This document shows, in pieces, positions 42,004 through 50,181 of a stretch of 64,000 nucleotides of DNA. The DNA lies in NCBI RefSeq assembly GCF_014779715.1, contig NZ_JACXYU010000004.1, positions 124,001 through 188,000 on the forward strand, given 5' to 3'. The first letter of the stretch is position 1, and each line of letters begins with the position of its first letter. Origin of the DNA: Streptomyces chumphonensis. GTDB taxonomy: Bacteria; Actinomycetota; Actinomycetes; Streptomycetales; Streptomycetaceae. The position numbers and the translations under genes are program-made. The notes under the pieces are model-generated. The model was not told the DNA's origin, did no database searches, and saw nothing but the letters and a program-made list of their open reading frames with translations.

Positions 42004-43278
42004 GTGAGCCTAGTCGTGCAGAAGTACGGCGGCTCCTCCGTTGCCGACGCAGAGGGCATCAAGCGCGTCGCCAAGCGGATCGTCGAGGCGAAGAAGCGCG
42101 GCCACCAGGTGGTCGTGGTGGTCTCGGCGATGGGCGACACGACGGATGAGTTGATCGATCTCGCCAGTGAGGTGTCTCCCATCACCTCCGGCCGCGAGTA
42201 CGACATGCTGCTGACCGCCGGAGAGCGTATCTCCATGGCCCTGCTGGCGATGTCCATCAAATCCCTGGGGCACGAGGCGCAGTCGTTCACCGGAAGCCAG
42301 GCCGGGGTGATCACCGACTCCGTGCACAACAAGGCCCGGATCATCGACGTGACGCCCGGACGCATCCAGGCCGCGCTGGACGAGGGCAACATCGCCATCG
42401 TGGCGGGTTTCCAGGGCGTGTCCCAGGACAGCAAGGACATCACCACCCTCGGCCGCGGCGGCTCGGACACGACGGCGGTCGCCCTGGCCGCCGCGCTGAA
42501 CGCCGAGGTCTGCGAGATCTACACGGACGTCGACGGCGTCTTCACCGCCGACCCGCGGGTCGTCAAGAAGGCCCGGAAGATCGACTGGATCTCCTTCGGT
42601 GACATGCTGGAGCTGGCGAGCTCCGGCTCCAAGGTGCTGCTGCACCGGTGCGTGGAGTACGCACGCCGATACAACATTCCGATCCATGTCCGGTCGTCGT
42701 TCTCTGGCCTGCCGGGCACCTGGGTCAGCAACGAACCGCGAGTAGGGGACGACGCGATGGAGCAGGCGCTCATCTCGGGTGTCGCGCACGACACCTCCGA
42801 GGCCAAGGTGACGATCGTCGGCGTGCCCGACAAGCCGGGCGAGGCCGCCGCGATCTTCCGTACCGTCGCGGACGCCGAGCTGAACATCGACATGGTGGTG
42901 CAGAACGTCTCGGCCGCGTCGACGGGTCTGACCGACATCTCCTTCACGCTGCCCCGGACGGACGGCAAGAAGGCGATCGAGGCGCTGGAGCGGCGCAAGG
43001 CGCAGATCGGCTTCGACTCGCTGCGCTACGACGACCAGGTCGCGAAGATCTCCCTCGTCGGCGCCGGTATGAAGACGAACCCGGGCGTCACGGCCACGTT
43101 CTTCGAGGCCCTGTCCAACGCGGGCGTGAACATCGAGCTGATCTCCACCTCGGAGATCCGCATCTCGGTCGTCACGCGTCAGGACGACGTGAACGAGGCC
43201 GTGCGCGTCGTGCACACGGCGTTCGGTCTGGACAGCGACTCGGAGGAGGCGGTCGTCTACGGCGGCACCGGCCGCTGA
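42004..43278 (+). CDS. ask: Aspartate kinase (alpha subunit; beta subunit from an internal start)
   Basis: The 424-residue enzyme phosphorylates aspartate, the first step to lysine, threonine, methionine, diaminopimelate and ectoine. The kinase domain opens with [40 protein letters not shown] and [15 protein letters not shown] are conserved. Two ACT domains follow residue ~260. GTG at 42004 sits behind GAGGAG. An internal ATG at 42757, preceded by AGGGGAC, matches the beta-subunit start known in corynebacteria, so a 173-residue regulatory subunit is probably made from the same gene. Feedback control by lysine plus threonine is expected for the family. Confidence 0.96.
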   Translation: MSLVVQKYGGSSVADAEGIKRVAKRIVEAKKRGHQVVVVVSAMGDTTDELIDLASEVSPITSGREYDMLLTAGERISMALLAMSIKSLGHEAQSFTGSQAGVITDSVHNKARIIDVTPGRIQAALDEGNIAIVAGFQGVSQDSKDITTLGRGGSDTTAVALAAALNAEVCEIYTDVDGVFTADPRVVKKARKIDWISFGDMLELASSGSKVLLHRCVEYARRYNIPIHVRSSFSGLPGTWVSNEPRVGDDAMEQALISGVAHDTSEAKVTIVGVPDKPGEAAAIFRTVADAELNIDMVVQNVSAASTGLTDISFTLPRTDGKKAIEALERRKAQIGFDSLRYDDQVAKISLVGAGMKTNPGVTATFFEALSNAGVNIELISTSEIRISVVTRQDDVNEAVRVVHTAFGLDSDSEEAVVYGGTGR

Positions 43279-43325
43279 GACACCCCGCCACCCCGGCCCG
43301 CGCTCGGCGGGCCGTCGGCGCGCGC

Positions 43326-43363
43326 CCGAGGGGGCGCCGGGACCCGGTTCCGGCGCCCCTCGG
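43326..43363 (+). terminator. Hairpin downstream of ask
   Basis: CCGAGGGGGCGCCGG (43326-43340) pairs with CCGGCGCCCCTCGG (43350-43363), with one bulged G and a 9-base loop. It lies 48 bases after the ask stop. Confidence 0.6.
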
Positions 43364-43706
43364 CCGTGCCGGGGGACGCCGACGCGCCCGGTGTCCGTGT
43401 GGCCGGCAAGGACCGCGCTTGCTGCTTCATATGACGGCGTTTGACGGCGTATGACGTCGTATGTGGAGCAGTTGTGATCAACCTGTGGTGGGACGGACTT
43501 GCTCACCGTGAGCCTGTGGCCGAAGATTTTCGCGGCGCCCGGAACCATGGAGCGCCCCGGCGCGTCTTCGCGGCTACCACCGCGGCCTTCAGCGTCGGTG
43601 GAGGGGCAGGGCGAAAGAGGCGAGTACGCATGGGGGCGTTCGTGGCGTCGTCGAGAACCACGCCCGACGCGTACAACCCTGACGGGGGGCAGCGTGTCAT
43701 ACAGGC
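43364..43706. other. Intergenic region with three 10-bp-spaced repeats before the sigma factor gene
   Basis: No gene is recognised. TGACGGCGT occurs at 43432-43440 and 43442-43450, and TGACGTCGT at 43452-43460, so three copies lie on one helical face. The rest (43461-43706) probably holds the sigma-factor promoter. In S. coelicolor, from memory, asd sits beside ask; no trace of it is seen here. Confidence 0.5.
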
Positions 43707-44387
43707 GTGGCAGTGGCAGAGGTACTCGTGCAGACGACGGCGCCCCTCGGTGGCATGCCGGTGACGGCGCCCTGGTCGACCGCGCCGCGGCGCCCGGCGC
43801 CGACCGGTCGGCCCGCATCCGTCCCCGCCCCGGCCGCGGAGCGTCCCGGGCCGACGCCGGGCGCCCGCGCCGAGACTGACGACGCCGCTGTCGTGGGGAC
43901 CACCGTCGACCACCTGACCGAGACCTACCGCACCCACTACCGCTCCCTGCTGGGCCTCGCCGCGCTCCTGCTGGACGACACCGCCTCCTGCGAGGACGTC
44001 GTGCAGGAGGCGTTCATCCGCGTGCACTCCGCGCGCCGCCGGGTGAAGGACCCGGACAAGACGCTGGCCTACCTCCGCCAGACCGTCGTGAACCTCTCCC
44101 GCTCCACGCTGCGTCGGCGCATCCTCGGGCTGAAGCTGCTCGCGAAGCCCATGCCGGACGCCGCGAGCGCGGAGGAGGGCGCGTACGAGGCGCTGGAGCG
44201 CGACGAACTGAAGCGGGCGCTGCGCGGGTTGCAGCGTCGTCAGCGGGAGGTGCTGGTTCTGCGATACTTCGCGGACATGACCGAGGAGCAGGTGGCCCAG
44301 GCGCTGGGCATCTCCAAGGGTTCGGTCAAGGCGTACGGTTCGCGCGGCATCGCCGCGCTCCGGGTGGCGATGGAGACACCGGCATGA
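43707..44387 (+). CDS. SigE-family ECF-type RNA polymerase sigma factor
   Basis: The 226-residue protein has a ~60-residue Pro/Ala-rich N-terminus, then sigma region 2 (HYRSLLGLAALLLDD, CEDVVQEAFIRVHSARRR) and region 4 (LKRALRGLQRRQREVLVLRY, EEQVAQALGISKGSVKAYGS). The start is uncertain: GTG at 43707, 43713 or 43728, the last with AGAGG just before it. The stop overlaps the following membrane-protein gene (ATGA). Such coupling usually joins a sigma factor to its anti-sigma or a regulated partner. Confidence 0.9.
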   Translation: MAVAEVLVQTTAPLGGMPVTAPWSTAPRRPAPTGRPASVPAPAAERPGPTPGARAETDDAAVVGTTVDHLTETYRTHYRSLLGLAALLLDDTASCEDVVQEAFIRVHSARRRVKDPDKTLAYLRQTVVNLSRSTLRRRILGLKLLAKPMPDAASAEEGAYEALERDELKRALRGLQRRQREVLVLRYFADMTEEQVAQALGISKGSVKAYGSRGIAALRVAMETPA

Positions 44388-45628
44388 GCTCGGGCCCAGA
44401 ACGTGACGAGTCCCTCGACCCCGACGGTCGCGGCGGCGGCTCCGAGGGCGTCCCCGACGGTGGCTCCGGGGACGAGCCGGAGCTGCGACGGCTCCTGCGG
44501 GACGCCGTGCGCGACGTCGAGCCGTCCCACGACGCGTTGGAGCACCTGCGCCACGCGGTGCCCGCCCGCCGCGCCCGCAAGCGGCAGGTCATGGTCGGCG
44601 CGACGGCGGCCGTCCTGGTCGCGGCGGTGAGCGTGCCCCTGATGACCACCGGCGTCGTCCCCGGTCCGCTCGGGACCGACGAGCGGACCAACGCCGCGCA
44701 CAGCACCGACGCCGGGGACGGCAAGCCCTACGGCGGCCGGGACAACGCCGGGGCCGACGGTTCCTCGGGCGCGGCCGCCGACGGCGGGCCCCGGGAGGAC
44801 GGCGCCCCGGCGGCGCCGACCGAGGGCACCACGCGCTCCCCGGACGACCCGGGGCTCGGCTCGTCCTCACCGCGCTGCCTGCGCGACCAGCTCGGCGAGG
44901 CCGCCGCCCAGGTGGGCGACCCGGACGCGGGAGGGGTCGTCCACGGCTCCTTCCGGCTCACGAACGTCTCCGGCGACAGCTGCCGGGTGGACCCGGAGGA
45001 CCAGCTGACGGCGACGGCGCAGGGTGAGGCCGACGCCGACGCCGTCACCGTGCTCGACCACACCGACGGCGGCCGGGCCACGGGCCTGCCGAGCCCGTCG
45101 ACGTCGGAGCGGGCGCTGATCCTGCGGCCGGGCGAGTCCTACGAGGTGCGGTTCGCGTGGCTGCCCGACACCGCGCGCGGCCCGGCGGGCTGCCCGGTGC
45201 CCGAGCCGGAGCCCGAGCCGTCGGAGGGCGGCACGGACGGCTCGGCGGCCTCGGGCGGCGACGGCGGCGACGGCGGCTCCGGCGGGAGCGACGGCGGGAA
45301 CGGCGCCGCCGCCGGTGGCGGTGACGGCGGTACGGAGGGCGGCGACCAGGTCGCGGGCGGCGGCGCCGGGGGCGACGGCGGCTCCGAGGGCGGCGAGCAG
45401 ACTCCGCCCTCCGGCGACTCCGGGGCCGGCACGAGCGAGCCGTCCGGTATCAGCACGCTGTCCGACACCGGCACGGGAACGAGCGGCGGAGACGACGGCA
45501 CGGGCGCGGCGACCGGCGTCGTGCTGCGCTACACCCCGGCCCCCGGGGAGCCGACCGTGCCCCGCGCCCACCTCGACGGCGTCTGCGCCGGAACGGTGTA
45601 CCGGACGGCGCCCCTGCCGGTCGGCTGA
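44384..45628 (+). CDS. Membrane protein coupled to the sigma factor, putative anti-sigma partner
   Basis: The 414-residue protein has an ~65-residue cytoplasmic N-terminus with a helical segment LRRLLRDAVRDVEPSHDALE, a single membrane helix (VMVGATAAVLVAAVSVPLM), and a large exported part. That part contains a domain with a probable disulfide (CLRDQLGE, DSCRVDPED), then a Gly/Asp/Ser repeat region, and ends in a short conserved-looking tail. The cytoplasmic part lacks the zinc HxxxCxxC anti-sigma motif, so the anti-sigma role rests on gene coupling and topology only. Confidence 0.65.
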   Translation: MSSGPERDESLDPDGRGGGSEGVPDGGSGDEPELRRLLRDAVRDVEPSHDALEHLRHAVPARRARKRQVMVGATAAVLVAAVSVPLMTTGVVPGPLGTDERTNAAHSTDAGDGKPYGGRDNAGADGSSGAAADGGPREDGAPAAPTEGTTRSPDDPGLGSSSPRCLRDQLGEAAAQVGDPDAGGVVHGSFRLTNVSGDSCRVDPEDQLTATAQGEADADAVTVLDHTDGGRATGLPSPSTSERALILRPGESYEVRFAWLPDTARGPAGCPVPEPEPEPSEGGTDGSAASGGDGGDGGSGGSDGGNGAAAGGGDGGTEGGDQVAGGGAGGDGGSEGGEQTPPSGDSGAGTSEPSGISTLSDTGTGTSGGDDGTGAATGVVLRYTPAPGEPTVPRAHLDGVCAGTVYRTAPLPVG

Positions 45629-45719
45629 CGGCACCGCCCGCCGAGCGCAACGCCCGCCGGTCCCGCCGCGGGCGGGGGCGGCTCAGGGGCGCCGGATTCG
45701 CCCCCGTACCGTGGGATGC

Positions 45720-46553
45720 GTGTACCGGTTCCTGCTGACGCCCCGCTGGTGGGGGCTCAACGTCTTCCTCGCGCTCTCGGTGCCGTTCTGCCTCGTCATG
45801 GGCAGCTGGCAGCTCAGCCGCTTCGAGGACCGCGTCGACACCCAGCGCCGGTACGACCGGCTGGCCGAGCAGGGCGTCCGGGAGGACGCCGAGCCGCTGG
45901 CCGCACTGCTGCCGGTCACCAAGCAGACCTCGGGCCGGATGGCGGAGGCCGAGGGCCGGTACGACCCGGGCCACGAGTTCCTCGTGCCGGACCGCTCCCT
46001 CGGCGACGACCGGGGCTCCTACGTCCTGACGATGCTGCGGACCGACGACGGGTCCGCCCTGCCCGTGGTGCGCGGCTGGCTGCCGGGCACGCCCGACCCG
46101 GCCGAGGTGCCGCCCGCGCCGACGGGCGAGGTCCGTGTGACGGGCGCCCTCCAGGCGTCCGAGCACGGCGGTGCGACGGGTCTTCCGGCCGGGCAGCTCG
46201 GCACGATCAGCGCCGCCGCGCTGGTGAACCTCGTGCCGTACGACGTGCAGGACGTGTGGATCACCGTGCAGGACGCGCGGGCGCCGCTGAAGCCCGTCCC
46301 GCCCGCCGCCGCGAAGGGCAGCGGGCTGGACATGAAGGCGTTCCAGAACCTCGGCTACACCGCCGAGTGGTTCGTCTTCGCGGGCTTCGTGGTGTTCATG
46401 TGGTTCCGCTTCTTCCGCCGCGAGGTGGAGGTCGCCCGCGACGCCGAGCTGGGGCTCATTCCCGAGACTCCCCCGAACCCCCGGGGCCCCGAAGAGCGTC
46501 CGGCATCCCGAGGTGCCGCAGAGCGAAGCGCAGTTCCAGGCCCACCTGCTTGA
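45720..46553 (+). CDS. SURF1-family protein
   Basis: The 277-residue protein has the SURF1 layout: an N-terminal membrane helix (WWGLNVFLALSVPFCLVMGS) with the conserved WQLSRFEDR after it, an outer-face domain (VPDRSLGDDRGSYVLTMLRT, VVRGWLPG) and a C-terminal helix (WFVFAGFVVFMWFRFFRRE). SURF1 helps insert heme into cytochrome c oxidase. The start is GTG at 45720. Its last 98 bases overlap the end of the convergent S9 peptidase gene; the tail encoded there is a low-complexity extension beyond the usual family end. Confidence 0.92.
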   Translation: MYRFLLTPRWWGLNVFLALSVPFCLVMGSWQLSRFEDRVDTQRRYDRLAEQGVREDAEPLAALLPVTKQTSGRMAEAEGRYDPGHEFLVPDRSLGDDRGSYVLTMLRTDDGSALPVVRGWLPGTPDPAEVPPAPTGEVRVTGALQASEHGGATGLPAGQLGTISAAALVNLVPYDVQDVWITVQDARAPLKPVPPAAAKGSGLDMKAFQNLGYTAEWFVFAGFVVFMWFRFFRREVEVARDAELGLIPETPPNPRGPEERPASRGAAERSAVPGPPA

Positions 46554-48312
46554 TCCGCTCCTCCACCACGAGCGAGCCGTGCCCGGCGTCGTACCGGTAG
46601 ACCTCGTGCGGGTGGTCGCGGGCGGACAGCCGGTCGATGTAGTTCTCCACCTGGCGGATCGGGCAGCGCGGGTCGTTGACCCCCGCGGAGATGTACACCG
46701 GGGCCCGCACGGCGTCCACGTAGGTGAGCGGTGACGACGCCGCGTAGCGCTCGGGCACCTCCTCCGGCGTCCCGCCGAGCAGGGTGCGGTCCAGGGCCTT
46801 CAGCGCCTCCATCTCGTCGTGGTAGGCCGTGACGTAGTCGGCCACCGGGACGGCCGCCAGGCCCAGGGCCCACGCCTCGGGCTGCGTGCCGAGGCCCAGC
46901 AGCGTCAGGTAGCCGCCCCAGGAACCGCCGGTGAGGACGAGCCGGTCCGCGTCGGCCAGGCCGGACTCCACGGCCCAGCGGCGCACGGCCGCGATGTCCT
47001 CCAGCTCGATGAGGCCCACCCGGTGCTTGAGCGCGTCCGTCCAGGCCCGCCCGTAGCCGGTGGAGCCCCGGTAGTTGACCCGCACCACGGCGAACCCGTG
47101 GTCCAGCCAGGCGGCGGGCTGGGCGGCGAAGGCGTCGGAGTCGTGCCAGGTCGGGCCGCCGTGGATGTCGAAGACCGTCGGGAACGGTCCCGGTCCGGCC
47201 GGCCGCTGCACCAGGGCGTGCACGCGGCCCCCGGGGCCCTCCACCCAGACGTCCTCCACCGGGGCCGAGCCCGGTGCCTTCCGCCCCGGCGGGTCCAGGA
47301 CGACGGCGCCGGTCGTGGAGCGCAGCGCCGGCGGCTGGGCCGCCGAGGACCACATGTACTCCACGCTCCCGTCGGGGCGTGCCGTCGCACCGGAGACCGT
47401 GCCCGGCGGCGTCTCCACGCGGGTCGTCCGGCCGTCGGCGAGGTCGTGGCGCCACAGCTCGCTGCGGGCGTGGTGGCTGTGGACGACGAGCAGCCCGCTG
47501 CCGTCCGGGTACCACTCGGCGCCGACGTCGCCGGGCAGGTCGAGTCCGAGGTCGTGCGTCGCGCCGGTCGCCGTGTCCCACACCATGGGCTCCCACCGGC
47601 CGCGCCGCTGGTGGGCGACGAGCAGCCGCGCGTCCCCGGCGGCGGGCGCGAAGCCGAGCACGGCCAGGCCCAGCTCCTTCGTGCCGCCCTCGCTGTCGTC
47701 CAGCTCGGCGACGGTCGTGCCGTCCGGGCGCACGACGCGCAGGGCGGAGTGCATCGCGTCGCCGTGCTCGGTGTGCTCGATGACGATCAGGTGACCGTCG
47801 TGGCTGAGGTCGGCCACTCCGGCCGACTCCCGGTGCCGGTAGATCTCGACCGGCTCCCCGCCCGGCGGGACGACGTGCACGGTCGTGCCCTCCTCGTCGG
47901 TGGAGCGCCCCACGACGGCCGTGCCGTCGCGGCCGAGCGCCAGGCCCGCCGGGTAGGCGGGGGCCAGCCCGGGAACGGCCGGGGCGTCCGCGCCGCCGCC
48001 GAACGGCTGCCGCATCCAGACGCCGAACTCGTCGCCGTCGGTGTCGGCGAACCACCAGATCCACGCGCCGTCCGGGGTGAGGGTGCCGTCCGTCGTGCCG
48101 TTGGGCCGGTCGGTGACCTGCCGCTGCTCACCGCTCGACCGGTCCCAGGCGTACAGCTCGAAGGTGCCCGTGGCGTTCGAGACGAACAGCGACCGGTCCG
48201 GGGCGTCGTCGGCCCACTCCGGCAGCCCCACCCGAGGCGCCCGGAAGCGGGCCTCCCAGTCCGGCATGGGCTTGGTGTGCTGTGCGTCCTGTGCGTCCTG
48301 TGCGTCCGTCAT
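46456..48312 (-). CDS. S9-family (prolyl oligopeptidase type) serine peptidase
   Basis: The 618-residue cytoplasmic enzyme joins an N-terminal beta-propeller (repeats such as DGAWIWWFADTDGDEFGVWM and GDARLLVAHQRRGRWEPMVW) to a C-terminal alpha/beta hydrolase. The nucleophile is in LTGGSWGGYLTLLGLG, the acid near AGVNDPRCPI and the histidine in YDAGHGSLV. It should cleave short peptides. ATG at 48312 opens a start with DAQ repeats encoded by three 9-base units. The C-terminus lies in the 98-base overlap with SURF1. Confidence 0.92.
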   Translation of the reverse strand: MTDAQDAQDAQHTKPMPDWEARFRAPRVGLPEWADDAPDRSLFVSNATGTFELYAWDRSSGEQRQVTDRPNGTTDGTLTPDGAWIWWFADTDGDEFGVWMRQPFGGGADAPAVPGLAPAYPAGLALGRDGTAVVGRSTDEEGTTVHVVPPGGEPVEIYRHRESAGVADLSHDGHLIVIEHTEHGDAMHSALRVVRPDGTTVAELDDSEGGTKELGLAVLGFAPAAGDARLLVAHQRRGRWEPMVWDTATGATHDLGLDLPGDVGAEWYPDGSGLLVVHSHHARSELWRHDLADGRTTRVETPPGTVSGATARPDGSVEYMWSSAAQPPALRSTTGAVVLDPPGRKAPGSAPVEDVWVEGPGGRVHALVQRPAGPGPFPTVFDIHGGPTWHDSDAFAAQPAAWLDHGFAVVRVNYRGSTGYGRAWTDALKHRVGLIELEDIAAVRRWAVESGLADADRLVLTGGSWGGYLTLLGLGTQPEAWALGLAAVPVADYVTAYHDEMEALKALDRTLLGGTPEEVPERYAASSPLTYVDAVRAPVYISAGVNDPRCPIRQVENYIDRLSARDHPHEVYRYDAGHGSLVVEERIKQVGLELRFALRHLGMPDALRGPGGSGESRE

Positions 48313-48383
48313 GGGCCCATGGTGTCGCCGCCCGTGCGGTCGCCGCCCGGCGGGGTCGACGCCACCGCACCGGCGGGTGGTGT

Positions 48384-49379
48384 TCAGCGGTCCAGGAGGT
48401 CGCGCTCGGCGAGGAGGTAGCCGAGCTCCAGGCGGCTGCGGGCGCCGAGGCGGGACATGATCTCCGAGACGTGGCGCTGGCAGGTGCGCACCGAGATGCC
48501 GAGGGTGCGGGCCACCCCCCGGTCGTCGGAGCCCTGGGCCAGCAGGCGCAGGATGGCCTGCTTGGGCTGCTCGCCGACGTCCTCCGGTGCCTTGTCCTGA
48601 CAGCGTCCCATGGGTCGTCCCTGGGCCCACAGCACCTCGAAGAGGTCGGCGGCGAAGGAGCTCAGGGCGGCGTCCCGCAGGACGAGCGCGCCCTCGGGGG
48701 CGTCCGGCAGGGGCAGGACCACCGTCTCCCGGTCGAAGACGAGGAAGCGCGTGAGTCCGGCGCTCAGGGTCCGGATCTCGGCGCCGTGCGCGGTGAGCCG
48801 CGTGGCGTGCCGCACGGTCGCGCTGTCGAAGCGCGCCGAGTGCTGGTACAGGGAGCGGAGTTGGACGCCCCGGCCCAGCAGGTCCAGATCGCGGTCGACG
48901 GCCTCGGCGAGGACGGCGGCCGGGCGGGGCCCGCCCGGCTGGGCGGCCAGGACCTCCTTGGCGCACGTCGTGGCGAGCTGGGCCAGGACCTCCCGCACCG
49001 CGCGGGTGGACGTCAGCCGCTCCTGGGAGGGCGCGTCCAGCTCGCCGTGCTCCCGGTGGACGGCGTCCAGCAGGTGGAGCTGGTCGCGCAGGGTGGCGAT
49101 CCGGCGCCGCTGCTCGGCGAGGCGTTCCTCGTGCGCGTGCAGCACCGCCGTGGAGGCCGCCGCCGGGTCGACGGCGGCGATGCGGTGTCGCCCGACGGTG
49201 CGCAGCAGCCCCAGCCGCAGCAGGGTGTCGACGGTCTCCCCGGCGGTCGTCCCGTCCTCGGCGGCCATCCGCGCGGCCTCCTCGAGGGAGAGCACGGTGT
49301 GCTGGACGACGTGGCGGTAGAGCCGGATCGCGGCAGGACTCAGGACGGGCGGTAGAGACCGCGCGTCTTCGCTGGTCAT
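48384..49379 (-). CDS. LuxR-type regulator divergent from the biosynthetic operon
   Basis: The 331-residue protein starts at the ATG at 49379. An N-terminal winged-helix-like part (LYRHVVQHTVLSLEEAARMA, TLLRLGLLRTVGRHRI) is followed by a coiled-coil segment and an effector-like middle (LRSLYQHSARFDSATV). The C-terminal LuxR helix-turn-helix is TLGISVRTCQRHVSEI and SRLGARSRLELGYLLAE. It resembles the regulator at 14070-15041. It is divergent from the 60-residue peptide gene and the operon at 50-60 kb, so it is the best candidate for their local regulator. Confidence 0.82.
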   Translation of the reverse strand: MTSEDARSLPPVLSPAAIRLYRHVVQHTVLSLEEAARMAAEDGTTAGETVDTLLRLGLLRTVGRHRIAAVDPAAASTAVLHAHEERLAEQRRRIATLRDQLHLLDAVHREHGELDAPSQERLTSTRAVREVLAQLATTCAKEVLAAQPGGPRPAAVLAEAVDRDLDLLGRGVQLRSLYQHSARFDSATVRHATRLTAHGAEIRTLSAGLTRFLVFDRETVVLPLPDAPEGALVLRDAALSSFAADLFEVLWAQGRPMGRCQDKAPEDVGEQPKQAILRLLAQGSDDRGVARTLGISVRTCQRHVSEIMSRLGARSRLELGYLLAERDLLDR

Positions 49380-49731
49380 CGGTGCTGTCCTTCTTGAGAC
49401 TGTCACGATTACGACGTCACGACGAACGTGTCACAGGATAATGCGACGTGTGGGGCCCGAGAAGGCCGCGTGGCGTCTCCCCGGCGCCCGCCCGCCGCCC
49501 CGGCCGCTCCGGGACGGGCCCCCGGGCCCCGATCCGACGCCTGTCGGGCGGGCGCGGCCGGACAACCCCGAGGTCCGCCGGGCTGTCCTAGACGCGCATG
49601 TCCGGAACACGACAACCACTGCGTGTTGCCGTCCCACTGCGGAGCGGGGCAGTCTCTTGGACGAGGAAGCGCGCCACCACCACCGGCGCACTCCTTCGGC
49701 GAACAATCTTCACAGGATTGGACAACGGGGA
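49380..49731. promoter_or_regulatory. Divergent promoter region of the regulator and peptide genes
   Basis: This 352-base region separates the leftward regulator from the rightward peptide gene and has no gene of its own. AACACG (49606-49611) and CGTGTT (49622-49627) form a 6-bp inverted repeat with a 10-base spacer, inside a slightly longer GGAACACG...CGTGTTGCC imperfect dyad. It is a reasonable operator candidate for the neighbouring regulator. Confidence 0.45.
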
Positions 49732-49914
49732 ATGACGAACAAGGCAGCACGTGCCGCGACGGCCTCGGCGCTCGCGGTGGGCATGGTGCTGGGCGGGGGA
49801 CTTCTGCGTGACCACGCGGAATCGTCCGACGGACTCCACTCGGCCCGCGAACGCGGCGGGGACGTGGCACCGCGGCTCGCCCGGGCCGGAGTCGACGACA
49901 CCGGCTGGGGCTGA
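49732..49914 (+). CDS. Small exported peptide (60 aa), possible signal or precursor peptide
   Basis: The ATG at 49732 follows ACGGGG and opens 60 codons. Residues 1-25 look like a signal peptide: MTNKAARAATASALAVGMVL, then a Gly-rich GGGLL. The remaining ~35 residues are hydrophilic (RDHAESSDGLHSARERGGDV, then APRLARAGVDDTGWG) and end in a Trp-Gly tail. I recognise no family. It lies between a LuxR-type regulator and an exporter, as expected for a secreted signalling peptide, and could also be a substrate of the downstream ligases. No TxxxxEE-like graspetide core is present. Confidence 0.55.
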   Translation: MTNKAARAATASALAVGMVLGGGLLRDHAESSDGLHSARERGGDVAPRLARAGVDDTGWG

Positions 49915-50181
49915 GCCCGGCGACCGGCGGGGCACAGCACCCCTTCGGTCCGGCGGACCGGGACGGACACGGCCCGGCGTCACCCCGAGCGCGCCGAAGC
50001 CCGCCCACGACCGTCGGGCGCCGAGCGCGTCCGGGCGACGGCGCGCCCCGGACCCGGCGTGCCCGGCCACCGCCGTGTCTCCACCGACCGGGCGGGCCTT
50101 GTCACCGGCGCGACGTCCGACCGGGTTCCAGGCGTGTGAACAGCGACCGTGACGCCTCGCGAACAGAAAGAAACCCCTGAC

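Noticed and set aside
45230..45440. Gly/Asp-rich region of the sigma-coupled membrane protein as a true tandem repeat
   Set aside because: The period is irregular at the DNA level. It is low-complexity coding sequence rather than a defined repeat.
49732..49914. Graspetide precursor for the ATP-grasp enzymes
   Set aside because: The tail lacks the repeated Thr/Ser-to-Glu/Asp core motifs of known graspetides, and the ligases look like free amino acid ligases. Left as an open possibility only.
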